DNA of 54,289 nt from a virus. The first letter of the stretch is position 1, and the number at the start of each line of letters is the position of its first letter. Both the position numbers and the translations under genes were made by a program. The notes under the pieces are model-generated. The model was not told the DNA's origin. It ran no database searches and was given only the letters and a program-made list of their open reading frames with translations. Of this stretch, positions 1-7,057 are shown one piece after another. The stretch is from positions 1 through 54,289 of the IMG/VR virus record IMGVR_UViG_3300027969_004149; one strand, given 5' to 3'.

Positions 1-2
1 TA

Positions 3-875
3 GAAGTTGTATTTTGGACCAATCCTAATATCGGACTTACTCCACAGGACCCAGAAATAGTAGACTATTGGTGCGAATTGTACCGAACTCATCCTACCTG
101 TCCTAGATTAATACAACCACAATGGTCAAAGAACAAAAAAGAATTAGTATACAGGCTTGTAGAAAAGTTTTTAGATGCAGGAGTGATCAACGAATTTAAA
201 GTAGATCTGCAAGACCTCGACCCAGTGGTGTTGGATTACATAGAAAGACCAGAGATGCCGTGGATTGAGCATAAACCATTATTAGCTGAAATGGTCAACA
301 GATATTACGAAAAATATAATGTACACGACACTGAAGTTCAAATATTTTTTATTTGGGGATTGCCTGGTCAGACTTTCGAAAATATGAAACGAAATATGAT
401 CGAAAGCGGAACTATAGGTGCTAGGGCACATACATTTTTGTTTGAAATATTGCCCAATACTCCGGCAGCAGATCCTAAATATATCCAGAGATTTAATTTA
501 AATATCAAAGAAATTATTATCAAAGGTGACCCAATTACCACAGTTATTTCTAGTTCTACTATGGACATCAAGGAATGGTTGACTGGCACCATAGCCTACT
601 ACCTACATAAAAGCATGGTACAGAAATTCTATTGGAAAAAAGTTATTGGCAGGGAAGCTACTTATTTTAAAAACTTTTATAAATTTCAAAAAGTAATAGA
701 TTCCAGTTATGAGCATTTCTTACAGACCAACGTGGTTCAGATTGTTGATAATGGAAGTCCCTATGATTTCAAAGTATATGTCACTGAAAACTTGGAATAT
801 CTTTATGAACTATTCTACGAAGAAAAACTCAACAACCAACTAACATCAACTGATAATCATTCGTTCTCGCTGTAG
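3..875 (+). CDS. B12-binding-type radical SAM protein, C-terminal part (5' truncated by window)
   Basis: The reading frame is open from the first bases of the window, so the gene starts upstream and only about 290 C-terminal residues are seen. About residue 118 of the fragment there is an FFIWGLPGQTFENM segment, matching the LGLP.ET..T segment of the complete B12-type radical SAM protein at 38120-40045. This places the fragment after the radical SAM core; the CX3CX2C cluster site would lie outside the window. The stop codon falls inside tRNA-Arg. The substrate is unknown. The family call is inference from this one motif and the general likeness to the full-length paralogue. Confidence 0.6.
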   Translation, partial: EVVFWTNPNIGLTPQDPEIVDYWCELYRTHPTCPRLIQPQWSKNKKELVYRLVEKFLDAGVINEFKVDLQDLDPVVLDYIERPEMPWIEHKPLLAEMVNRYYEKYNVHDTEVQIFFIWGLPGQTFENMKRNMIESGTIGARAHTFLFEILPNTPAADPKYIQRFNLNIKEIIIKGDPITTVISSSTMDIKEWLTGTIAYYLHKSMVQKFYWKKVIGREATYFKNFYKFQKVIDSSYEHFLQTNVVQIVDNGSPYDFKVYVTENLEYLYELFYEEKLNNQLTSTDNHSFSL

Positions 876-940
876 TTCAATGGATAGAACAAGACACTCC
901 TAAGGTCAAGATCTCAGTTCGATCCTGGGCAGCGAGACCA
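866..940 (+). tRNA. tRNA-Arg (anticodon CCT)
   Basis: The acceptor arm CTCGCTG/CAGCGAG is fully paired, followed by discriminator A and an encoded CCA. The D-stem is GTTC/GAAC and the T-arm is CTCAG-TTCGATC-CTGGG. The anticodon loop CTCCTAA gives anticodon CCT (codon AGG). The anticodon stem is weak: only its middle three pairs are standard. The tRNA begins inside the last codons of the upstream radical SAM gene, whose stop codon it contains. Confidence 0.82.
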
Positions 941-944
941 TAGA

Positions 945-951
945 GTAAATA
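945..951 (+). promoter_or_regulatory. Putative T4-type late promoter (GTAAATA)
   Basis: GTAAATA lies 7 bases before the ATG at 959, with no Shine-Dalgarno sequence between. It matches the TAAATA core seen before many other cassette-leading genes in the window and resembles the T4 late octamer TATAAATA. Confidence 0.5.
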
Positions 952-958
952 CTAGGCT

Positions 959-1552
959 ATGTTAAAAGAACACTTGTTGCCATCAAAATTTGAAAATTTT
1001 ATAAGAGCATGGACCATCGACGATTGTTCTATCTGTGACGAAATCATAGATTACTTTTATCAAAATGAAAAAACCGAGGGCGGGCTAATGACTGCTACCG
1101 GACGTGTTGAAGTCAACAAAGAGTACAAAGACTCTGTGGATTGTTCTTTTGATGCGTCAACGGATCTCGGTAAACGATATATCGGTGAACAGTTACGGTC
1201 AGTGACTGACGAATATGTAAAAAGTTTTCCGGCAGTCAATGATTACAGCAGATGGGGTGTGGTTGAACCTGTTCATATAAAATTCTATCAGCCCGGTGCA
1301 GGATATCATGCATTTCATACCGAACGTAGTTCTGCAACCTATCCTATAAACAACAGACATCTTGTTTTTATGACCTATCTAAATGATGTGTCTGACAGCG
1401 GTGAGACTGAATTTTTACATCAAGGAATTAAAATCAAACCTCAAAAAGGGCTAACAGTGATTTGGCCAGCAGACTGGACTTACACTCACCGAGGCATAAC
1501 CAGCTTGACACAAAACAAATATATTATAACAGGATGGTATAGTTTTTTTTAA
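959..1552 (+). CDS. 2OG-Fe(II) dioxygenase, prolyl-4-hydroxylase-like
   Basis: A 197-residue protein with a double-stranded beta-helix dioxygenase pattern. A proximal iron-binding H-x-E sits in GYHAFHTER, followed by LVFMTYLNDV and SGETEF strands typical of prolyl 4-hydroxylase-like proteins, and a distal His in YTHRGI. The acidic ligand is Glu rather than the usual Asp. These enzymes couple 2-oxoglutarate decarboxylation to hydroxylation; the substrate here is unknown. First gene after tRNA-Arg, behind a TAAATA motif, and followed 4 bases later by the next dioxygenase-like gene, so probably co-transcribed with it. Confidence 0.8.
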   Translation: MLKEHLLPSKFENFIRAWTIDDCSICDEIIDYFYQNEKTEGGLMTATGRVEVNKEYKDSVDCSFDASTDLGKRYIGEQLRSVTDEYVKSFPAVNDYSRWGVVEPVHIKFYQPGAGYHAFHTERSSATYPINNRHLVFMTYLNDVSDSGETEFLHQGIKIKPQKGLTVIWPADWTYTHRGITSLTQNKYIITGWYSFF

Positions 1553-1556
1553 TCAT

Positions 1557-2183
1557 ATGACTAATACAAACAAATTTTCAATATTACCGCTATTTCCGAC
1601 CACCCTTGGTGCTGTGACTGTATCTGAAGATTTCAGCAATCTTGAAAAGATCAAAGAGTTTGCATACACTGACATTACCAGTGATGAAAGTTTTAATTCT
1701 TTTAAAACTGAAGACAATCAATTACTATCAAATTTTCCAAAAGAAAAAGAAATACTGCTGTCATATTTTAATAATTTTAAAAATGATATTCTAGCATTGA
1801 ACGACAACGAATTTGCTATTTCGTCATCCTGGGCCACCCGTGTAGGACAGAATGGATTTTGTCAGCTACACGATCATAAGAATTCTTTTTACAGCGGTGT
1901 ATTATATCTTGACAGCGTTAATGCTGGCGGTGACATCTTATTTCAAAATCCACTCACAACAGGATCCTTTTTAGTAAATCCGGTAGAATGGAATACATTT
2001 AATTTCGAAACATATCAACTGACACCCGAAAAGAATCTATTAATTTTATTTCCAAGCTATCTGAAACATAGAATCAACAAATACCTCGGTGCTGAATTTC
2101 GATATTCGATAGCATTTAATATTGTGCCTATCGGTAAGTTTGGAAGGGGTGATTCGATAGTCAACTATCAATTAATCGAATAA
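1557..2183 (+). CDS. Putative 2OG-Fe(II) oxygenase (2OG-FeII_Oxy_5 type)
   Basis: A 208-residue protein. The core FCQLHDHKNSFYSGVLYLD, then GGDILFQNP, then LLILFPSYLKHRINKY, then RYSIAFNIVPIG is the pattern of the 2OG-FeII_Oxy_5 (TIGR02466-like) family common in marine phages. That family shows an HxH-containing segment followed by a distal His and Arg. Function in any phage of this kind is not established; hydroxylation of a phage or host target is the usual guess. The stop overlaps the next start as TAATG, indicating coupled translation. Confidence 0.75.
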   Translation: MTNTNKFSILPLFPTTLGAVTVSEDFSNLEKIKEFAYTDITSDESFNSFKTEDNQLLSNFPKEKEILLSYFNNFKNDILALNDNEFAISSSWATRVGQNGFCQLHDHKNSFYSGVLYLDSVNAGGDILFQNPLTTGSFLVNPVEWNTFNFETYQLTPEKNLLILFPSYLKHRINKYLGAEFRYSIAFNIVPIGKFGRGDSIVNYQLIE

Positions 2184-2851
2184 TGATCACACCTTACGCC
2201 ACAGAAGAATTATTAGAGATTAATGATTCCTGCAATCCGTATTTTGTTAATGGGGTTGTGGTTGTAGATGATGTCTATAAAAACTATGAAAAATTACACA
2301 GTATGTTACAAAACATGCCTGTGTCGAGATGGAAGACATCAAGCAGCAGTAAAAATTTTACAGAGTATTACGATTGTAGAGCTACTCTAGCGTCCCCGTT
2401 TGTTGAAAAAGAAAACACAGCTATCATAAAATTAATCAAACATCTTATTAAAGAATACTTCGATCAAGATAACACTACTCTTGAAAAAGAAAGTTCAATT
2501 TTAGATTTTGGATTTTATAAGAATATCAAAAAAGATGTTCCTAAATTTTTACAACATTTCCCTCACAAGGAAACATCATTTAATTGTTTAATATACATAG
2601 ACAAAATTTGTTCAGGTGGTACAGCGTTGTTCGATATCGATGATCATATCACTAATCAAGAACATGTACATGTGTTGTGTGATATCTCAATGTATCCGAT
2701 AGAATTAATTAGAGCCAAACCAAATCGTCTAGTTATATTTCCGGGTAACAGGTATCATGGAGCATTTATAGAAGATCACAATCTATATGTCGACCATTGG
2801 AGAATTGTACAACTAATGTTTTTTAACAATAACAAAATTGATAATGTTTGA
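2183..2851 (+). CDS. DUF6445-like putative dioxygenase-fold protein
   Basis: A 222-residue protein with a degenerate dioxygenase layout: FPHKETSFNCLIYIDK, then GGTALFDIDD, then RLVIFPGNRYHGAF near the end. This resembles the 2OG-FeII_Oxy_5/DUF6445 group, in which beta-helix strands and the late P(G/S)xxxH are kept but the first iron motif is less clear. It may be catalytically altered. It starts at the TAATG junction with the preceding gene and overlaps the next gene by 8 bases. DUF6445 is my recollection of the family, not a search result. Confidence 0.6.
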   Translation: MITPYATEELLEINDSCNPYFVNGVVVVDDVYKNYEKLHSMLQNMPVSRWKTSSSSKNFTEYYDCRATLASPFVEKENTAIIKLIKHLIKEYFDQDNTTLEKESSILDFGFYKNIKKDVPKFLQHFPHKETSFNCLIYIDKICSGGTALFDIDDHITNQEHVHVLCDISMYPIELIRAKPNRLVIFPGNRYHGAFIEDHNLYVDHWRIVQLMFFNNNKIDNV

Positions 2852-3416
2852 TAACTTCAAATTTATGCCAGATTCAAATAAAATCCTAGTAGGAACAATG
2901 CCTAATGAAATTTTTTTAGAGATATCTGAATTTGTCAAGCATTGTAGAAAAGTCAAAGATCATCCCTTAGGCAGTCTTCGAAATCATTTAAATGGCGGAG
3001 AAAATAGTTATCAAATATCAATTCCAAAACCGTTGATAGAAGAATCTTTTTTATTTCCGTATCTAATTAAATTAGGTGAACATTTTTTGAGACTACAAGG
3101 CATAGAAATCGGTGAGGAAAAAAGAAAGGTGAGATTGAGATCAACTCATAATCATTTTGATGGGTACGATTGCTGGATCAATTTTACAAATAAAAATGAC
3201 AATAATCCCTTTCATACACATCTAGGTAGTTTATCTGGAGTAATTTATTATTCCAATCAAGATAACTGTCCTACTATCTTTGAGGGCGATGTTAAATATT
3301 TCGGTAAAGAGCAAGAAATTGTAATCTTTCCTTCTACGTTAAAACATTGTGTTGAAACACATGTCAGCGACAATGAACGAATTACTTTGAGTTTTAATTT
3401 AGATTATACAGGATGA
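2844..3416 (+). CDS. Putative 2OG-Fe(II) oxygenase (2OG-FeII_Oxy_5 type)
   Basis: About 190 residues. PFHTHLGSLSGVIYYS is the HxH/strand element, followed by EIVIFPSTLKHCVETH with the distal His, and RITLSFNLDY. I chose the ATG at 2844; an upstream in-frame TTG at 2838 is less likely. The start overlaps the preceding stop by 8 bases. This is the last gene of a four-gene dioxygenase-like run (959-3416) that ends just before tRNA-Gly. Substrate unknown. Confidence 0.72.
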   Translation: MFDNFKFMPDSNKILVGTMPNEIFLEISEFVKHCRKVKDHPLGSLRNHLNGGENSYQISIPKPLIEESFLFPYLIKLGEHFLRLQGIEIGEEKRKVRLRSTHNHFDGYDCWINFTNKNDNNPFHTHLGSLSGVIYYSNQDNCPTIFEGDVKYFGKEQEIVIFPSTLKHCVETHVSDNERITLSFNLDYTG

Positions 3417-3418
3417 AC

Positions 3419-3492
3419 GCGGGGTTAGTTTAATGGCAAAACAGCAGATTTCCAATCTTCGGTCGAGAGTTCGATTCTCTCACTCCGCTCCA
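3419..3492 (+). tRNA. tRNA-Gly (anticodon TCC)
   Basis: The acceptor arm GCGGGGT/ACTCCGC (one G-T pair) is followed by discriminator T and an encoded CCA. The D-stem is GTTT/AAAC, the T-arm GAGAG-TTCGATT-CTCTC, and the anticodon loop TTTCCAA gives TCC (codon GGA). One C-T mismatch sits in the anticodon stem. It starts 2 bases after the preceding dioxygenase-like gene. Confidence 0.9.
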
Positions 3493-3500
3493 AGGACACT

Positions 3501-4076
3501 ATGCAGGTAGTAGATCAAACACAGCTTGTTCGCAAATTCAACTTCAGAAGTGTTATCACTGAGCAAGATGATGCTGTGGCCTGCAACATTATCAAGGGCA
3601 TTATTGCTGACGGCAATTACTTTACCAACAGTCCCAAGTTTCAAACCAAAGAAAATATTTTTGCTAGACCAGAACCTGTATGGCTGAAATATCGTATGAG
3701 CTTTATGTTCAGCCTATTCATGTATCTGGGCCGCGAAGTCAAAGTATCCGACATGATGGCTTGGAGTTTTATGACCAATCTCCAGGGTGCCGAAGATCGT
3801 GAAAAACTATGGCACAATCATTGGCATCCAAAAAATCCCAATAGTAAAATGTTCAGCGGCATATACTACCTGCATATTCCCGATGATGTCAAAGATCGAG
3901 ATTACTGTGGCACGGAGATAGCACCAAATGGTGCAGAGCAGGATGGTAAGTATTTCATCACCCCCACGCCAGGTCATTGGATCATATATCCCAGTGAAAC
4001 GTGGCATCGTCCGGGTATCGTACAAAGCAATCAATATCGATTTATATTGGCAGCAGACATAGAAGTGAATGTCTAA
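3501..4076 (+). CDS. Putative 2OG-Fe(II) oxygenase-like protein
   Basis: A 191-residue protein with a histidine-rich segment KLWHNHWHPKN followed by SGIYYLHIPDD, then GHWIIYPSETWHRPGIV and a final RFILAADIEV. The order (His cluster, YYL strand, late P-S-x-x-W-H-R-P-G) is that of phage dioxygenase-fold proteins. Which residues bind iron is uncertain because several His are adjacent. A short AAGGA lies just upstream, immediately after tRNA-Gly. It overlaps the SGNH hydrolase gene by 8 bases. Confidence 0.65.
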   Translation: MQVVDQTQLVRKFNFRSVITEQDDAVACNIIKGIIADGNYFTNSPKFQTKENIFARPEPVWLKYRMSFMFSLFMYLGREVKVSDMMAWSFMTNLQGAEDREKLWHNHWHPKNPNSKMFSGIYYLHIPDDVKDRDYCGTEIAPNGAEQDGKYFITPTPGHWIIYPSETWHRPGIVQSNQYRFILAADIEVNV

Positions 4077-4764
4077 TGTTTTGATAATCGGTGACAGCTG
4101 GGGAGTTCCAAATTACCCATCATCGTACCACGGAGATTTCGAACGTGTTCACATAGGTGATCCTCCCGAAATACACATTGAATTTTTACTTCGAAATCTC
4201 GGACACACAGTAGTCAATTGTTCAATTAATGCCAAGGGGAATTTAACCAGTATCTTAAAAGGCATTGAGCATGTTCGATCAAATCCAGTGGATTGGATCG
4301 TTTGGTTCCATACTGAAATGCTACGTGATTCTTATCTAAATGGGCTAAACAAAACCTATTATAAAATCAGTGAGTTACAAGAATCGATTTCGGAAATAGT
4401 ATATAAAAAATTTCAAGAACTAAAACAAATCAGCGGTGCTAGATCTATTGTGATCGGCGGTCAGGCTCCGGTATTAGATAGTTTTTATAAGTACACCTCG
4501 GCAGACCATGTCAAGCAAGATTGGCGCGGAGAGATTTTAAATCGCGAATTTCCAATAGTGCATTCAATATGCTCTCTTGATCTTTTAGACAGTCCCTATT
4601 GTACAGATACCATAGAAGACAAATTGAGGCTGCTAGATCAGCATAAAATTATTTTAGATGCAATGTCCGAATCCTCTGACTTTCCGGATCGATGTCACCC
4701 CGGTCAGCGGCCCCATGCAGAATTGTGTGTATGGTTAGAAAAAATTATTGGCTCCTATAGTTAA
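4069..4764 (+). CDS. SGNH/GDSL-type hydrolase
   Basis: A 231-residue protein. The N-terminal VLIIGDSWG contains the GDS nucleophile block (Ser10). NCSINAKGN about residue 50 fits the Gly/Asn oxyanion blocks. The C-terminal DRCHPGQRPHAE (Asp207, His210) is the D-x-x-H block that completes the catalytic triad. Enzymes of this fold cleave esters, often acetyl or acyl groups on sugars or lipids; the target here is unknown. The last codons and the stop lie inside tRNA-Thr. Two further SGNH-like proteins occur in the window (29600 and 44528). Confidence 0.78.
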   Translation: MSNVLIIGDSWGVPNYPSSYHGDFERVHIGDPPEIHIEFLLRNLGHTVVNCSINAKGNLTSILKGIEHVRSNPVDWIVWFHTEMLRDSYLNGLNKTYYKISELQESISEIVYKKFQELKQISGARSIVIGGQAPVLDSFYKYTSADHVKQDWRGEILNREFPIVHSICSLDLLDSPYCTDTIEDKLRLLDQHKIILDAMSESSDFPDRCHPGQRPHAELCVWLEKIIGSYS

Positions 4765-4824
4765 ATGGCATAACGCATCCTTGGTAAGGATGTATTTCAA
4801 GTTCGATTCTTGGTTGGAGCACCA
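4752..4824 (+). tRNA. tRNA-Thr (anticodon GGT)
   Basis: The acceptor arm GCTCCTA/TTGGAGC (one T-T mismatch) is followed by A and an encoded CCA. The D-stem is GTTA/TAAC, and the anticodon arm CATCC-TTGGTAA-GGATG is perfectly paired and gives GGT (codon ACC). The T-loop is TTCGATT. The tRNA overlaps the end of the SGNH hydrolase gene by 13 bases. Confidence 0.93.
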
Positions 4825-4825
4825 C

Positions 4826-4854
4826 TTGACAACATTCAAATAAGACTGTATAAT
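4826..4854 (+). promoter_or_regulatory. Sigma70-like promoter, TTGACA-17-TATAAT
   Basis: A perfect -35 (4826-4831) and a perfect -10 (4849-4854) are separated by 17 bases. The -35 begins 2 bases after tRNA-Thr. Transcription would start near 4861, upstream of an AAGGAG ribosome site (4867-4872) and the ATG at 4878. Likely an early or middle promoter read by host RNA polymerase. Confidence 0.88.
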
Positions 4855-4877
4855 TAAGTAATACGCAAGGAGCTCTT

Positions 4878-5339
4878 ATGGATATTCAAGTTATGGCAAG
4901 GAAAAGTATCAGCAAAGTGCTGGTTGAAAATTGTCTACAGTTGTTTCGAAATGAATTGAAATTGCAGAACAGTCGGTATTCACTGATAGTTGTTCCTGAA
5001 AGAGGAATGAGTGTTAAAGACGGTATCCGAGGTAGTGTATTTAAATTAGGGCCAACTGTTATAGGCATGAGCATAGACACTGCCCTTGACACAGAAAGAT
5101 TGATCATTGCTCTAGCACATGAAATGGTGCATGTCAAGCAGTATGCTCGAGGTCAAATCACTCATGGAAAGAATCTCAACAGCAAGTTTTGGATGGGCAA
5201 GAAATTCCGAGGTCATTATTATGATCTGCCTTGGGAAGTAGAAGCCTTTAGCAAAGAACGAGTGTTAGCCAACAAGATTTTTAAAATCATAGACAAGGCA
5301 GACGCTCAATTAAAATCAAAGAAAAATGTCAAAAAGTGA
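4878..5339 (+). CDS. SprT-like zinc metallopeptidase domain protein
   Basis: A 153-residue protein with the zinc-protease helix [17 protein letters not shown] at residues 81-85 gives two His ligands and the catalytic Glu. A downstream PWEVEA about residue 118 supplies a plausible third Glu ligand. The start is fixed by an AAGGAG site behind a perfect promoter. It overlaps the IF-1 gene by 14 bases, so the two are probably translated together. Protease activity is likely from the motif; the target, phage or host, is not visible. Confidence 0.75.
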   Translation: MDIQVMARKSISKVLVENCLQLFRNELKLQNSRYSLIVVPERGMSVKDGIRGSVFKLGPTVIGMSIDTALDTERLIIALAHEMVHVKQYARGQITHGKNLNSKFWMGKKFRGHYYDLPWEVEAFSKERVLANKIFKIIDKADAQLKSKKNVKK

Positions 5340-5544
5340 TCTTATAGAATTAACTGGTGAAGTTGAAGAAGTGTTACCTGGCAACATGTTCAGGGTCAAG
5401 GTAGATAACCTACCTAACATTCTTACCTGCTATACCAGTGGTAAATTAAAACAGCACAAGATAAAAATTATCTTAGGCGATAGAGTTAAAATTGAAGTAA
5501 GCCCATATGACCTAACTAAAGGTCGTGTGACATATAGGTTATAA
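5326..5544 (+). CDS. infA: Translation initiation factor IF-1
   Basis: A 72-residue protein, the same length as bacterial IF-1, aligning end to end with E. coli IF-1 as I recall it. Shared landmarks are GxVxExLPxNMFRV (here [14 protein letters not shown]), the [11 protein letters not shown] segment, [17 protein letters not shown] and the C-terminal aromatic/basic tail. It is one OB-fold that would bind the A site of the 30S subunit during initiation. It overlaps the metallopeptidase gene. Such a factor could bias host ribosomes toward phage mRNAs; that role is inference. Confidence 0.93.
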   Translation: MSKSDLIELTGEVEEVLPGNMFRVKVDNLPNILTCYTSGKLKQHKIKIILGDRVKIEVSPYDLTKGRVTYRL

Positions 5545-5554
5545 GGAAAATATC

Positions 5555-6004
5555 ATGCCACAGATTCAAAACGTATCATTGAGTGCTGTAGCCAACGGCC
5601 ATCATTTTGATGCAGGTGAGAACTCTATGCTGATACAGATAGTTAATGCACCAGAAGATCTTCCTGTTCCAAAATATAAATTCAAAGAAACACATCAATT
5701 TTGTTTTCTTGATGTTGAGAAAGATCATCAAAGCGATGACCCCACTGAAAAGTGCAGTCCCGAGCAGGCCGCAGAGCTTGTTCGGTTGTTGCAACACGCA
5801 TTAGAAAATCGCATGCAGGTAGTGGTACATTGCCATGCAGGTATTTGTCGCAGCGGGGCAGTTTGTGAAGTTGGCGTTATGCTGGGGTTTGATGACACCG
5901 AAGTTTTCCGTAGACCTAATTTGCTGGTCAAACATCTCATGATGAAAACATTGGGCTGGACCTATGATGAAAATGAAGACCGCACTGACAACAGAGTAAC
6001 CTAA
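5555..6004 (+). CDS. Dual-specificity/tyrosine phosphatase-like protein (copy 1)
   Basis: A 149-residue protein with the cysteine-phosphatase signature HCHAGICRSG (His92, nucleophile Cys93, Arg99). A candidate general acid lies upstream in the FLDVEKD segment about residue 55. The enzyme would remove phosphate from tyrosine or another phosphoester, probably in the host cytoplasm. The leader TTATAAGGAAAATATC before the ATG is almost identical to that of the next gene, showing that the duplication included the ribosome site. Part of the early operon that starts at 4878. Confidence 0.8.
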   Translation: MPQIQNVSLSAVANGHHFDAGENSMLIQIVNAPEDLPVPKYKFKETHQFCFLDVEKDHQSDDPTEKCSPEQAAELVRLLQHALENRMQVVVHCHAGICRSGAVCEVGVMLGFDDTEVFRRPNLLVKHLMMKTLGWTYDENEDRTDNRVT

Positions 6005-6023
6005 CGATTATAAGGAAAATATC

Positions 6024-6584
6024 ATGCCATGGATTCAAAACATAGGTTTAGGCGATATCAAAAAAGGATTTCACATTGATCCTGGCACAAATGCCATGTT
6101 GATTCAAATTGTTGATCCAGATATGGAGTTTCCTATACCTAAGTATTCTTTCAAAGAAATCCATCAATTCCAATTCTTAGACATTGAAGAAAAAGACTTT
6201 GCCCTAGAAGAAGCCATGCGGTGTAGTCAAGAGCAGGCCAACGAGCTTGTTAGACTGTTGCAACACGCACTAGAGCAGAGAATGAATGTTATAGTTCATT
6301 GTCACGCTGGCGTTTGCCGCAGCGGTGCTGTTTGCGAACTTGGTGTTATGCTAGGGTTCGGAGACACTGAAGTATTTCGTAGTCCTAATCTGCTGGTCAA
6401 ACATCGTATGATGAAAGCCCTAGGTTGGACCTACGATCCGGATGAGCCGCACAGTATCAATGGTGTAACAACTGAGTTTGGAATTATTCTCCCCAAGGAG
6501 ATAGAGTGGGCCAATGACAACGAAAAAGTTTTTGTCTTGGCCGCTGAACGCAGAGCACGTAGAGAAAGAGAAGGTGACATATGA
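6024..6584 (+). CDS. Dual-specificity/tyrosine phosphatase-like protein (copy 2)
   Basis: A 186-residue tandem paralogue of the preceding gene. HCHAGVCRSG lies at the same positions (Cys93, Arg99), and the flanks LVRLLQHALE and PNLLVKH.MMK.LGWTYD are conserved. It carries about 35 extra C-terminal residues that are rich in charged amino acids. Both catalytic residues are intact in both copies, so they may differ in substrate rather than one being dead. It overlaps the next small gene (ATGA junction). Confidence 0.8.
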   Translation: MPWIQNIGLGDIKKGFHIDPGTNAMLIQIVDPDMEFPIPKYSFKEIHQFQFLDIEEKDFALEEAMRCSQEQANELVRLLQHALEQRMNVIVHCHAGVCRSGAVCELGVMLGFGDTEVFRSPNLLVKHRMMKALGWTYDPDEPHSINGVTTEFGIILPKEIEWANDNEKVFVLAAERRARREREGDI

Positions 6585-6772
6585 TTAGATTAAATATATT
6601 TGAATTGAACAAAATTAAAAAAATCTGTGAGGAAGTTGGTACAGAATACTTTACGCTAGAACAAGATAATAGTTCTGGTATTGGCAGTGTTCTTACATTC
6701 ACCTACGAGACAGAAATCGCAGATTATCCTGCTAGAGTATCTATCGAAGTATCCGGAGTGGAGAGTTGGTGA
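6581..6772 (+). CDS. Small hypothetical protein (63 aa)
   Basis: No family recognised. The start overlaps the upstream stop (ATGA), indicating coupled translation with the second phosphatase. The N-terminal half is Ile/Lys/Leu rich and could be helical; the C-terminal half alternates hydrophobic and polar residues like a beta sheet. It is the last gene before the terminator at 6791. Confidence 0.6.
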   Translation: MIRLNIFELNKIKKICEEVGTEYFTLEQDNSSGIGSVLTFTYETEIADYPARVSIEVSGVESW

Positions 6773-6790
6773 TTGTGGCATTTCTACAAC

Positions 6791-6825
6791 ACCCCGTTGA
6801 TTTTGGTTGACGGGGTTTCTTTTTG
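6791..6825 (+). terminator. Rho-independent terminator
   Basis: The stem ACCCCGT (6791-6797) / ACGGGGT (6810-6816) can extend by three weaker pairs toward a TTTTGG loop and is followed by TTTCTTTTT. It ends the early operon 4878-6772. Its 3' arm contains the -35 element of the next promoter. Confidence 0.85.
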
Positions 6826-6835
6826 ACGCTATAAT
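6807..6835 (+). promoter_or_regulatory. Sigma70-like promoter, TTGACG-17-TATAAT, leaderless geometry
   Basis: The -35 TTGACG (6807-6812) and the -10 TATAAT (6830-6835) have a 17-base spacer. The -10 ends only 6 bases before the ATG at 6842, so the transcript would start at or next to the initiation codon. The -35 is embedded in the terminator stem. Confidence 0.75.
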
Positions 6836-6841
6836 AATGGT

Positions 6842-7042
6842 ATGATACAAGTAAAAAGCAAAACAAAAACAAAGGAATTTGAAACCCTAGATCTAGCAAT
6901 GACGTGGGCCAAGAACGTGAATGAGTTCGTTACTATCACAGTTAACGGAATGGAAATAGTAGGACGATTTGGAGCAGACAGCATTGTTGACGGCAAGTGC
7001 CCGGACGGTGTTGACTACACCTGGAGAAAACGTAGAATTTAA
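6842..7042 (+). CDS. Small hypothetical protein (66 aa)
   Basis: No family recognised. Composition is Lys/Thr-rich at the N-terminus (VKSKTKTKEF) with a VTITVNGMEIVGRFGADS segment that looks beta-rich. There is no Shine-Dalgarno sequence before the ATG, and the promoter -10 ends 6 bases upstream, which fits a leaderless mRNA. Followed 15 bases later by the metallophosphoesterase, whose own ribosome site is strong. Confidence 0.6.
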   Translation: MIQVKSKTKTKEFETLDLAMTWAKNVNEFVTITVNGMEIVGRFGADSIVDGKCPDGVDYTWRKRRI

Positions 7043-7057
7043 AGAAAGGAGGGCAAG

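Noticed and set aside
1505-1530. TTGACA followed by a TATAAC-like hexamer near the end of the first dioxygenase gene
   Set aside because: The spacer is shorter than optimal, the site lies inside coding sequence, and the following gene is 4 bases after the stop, so it is not needed.
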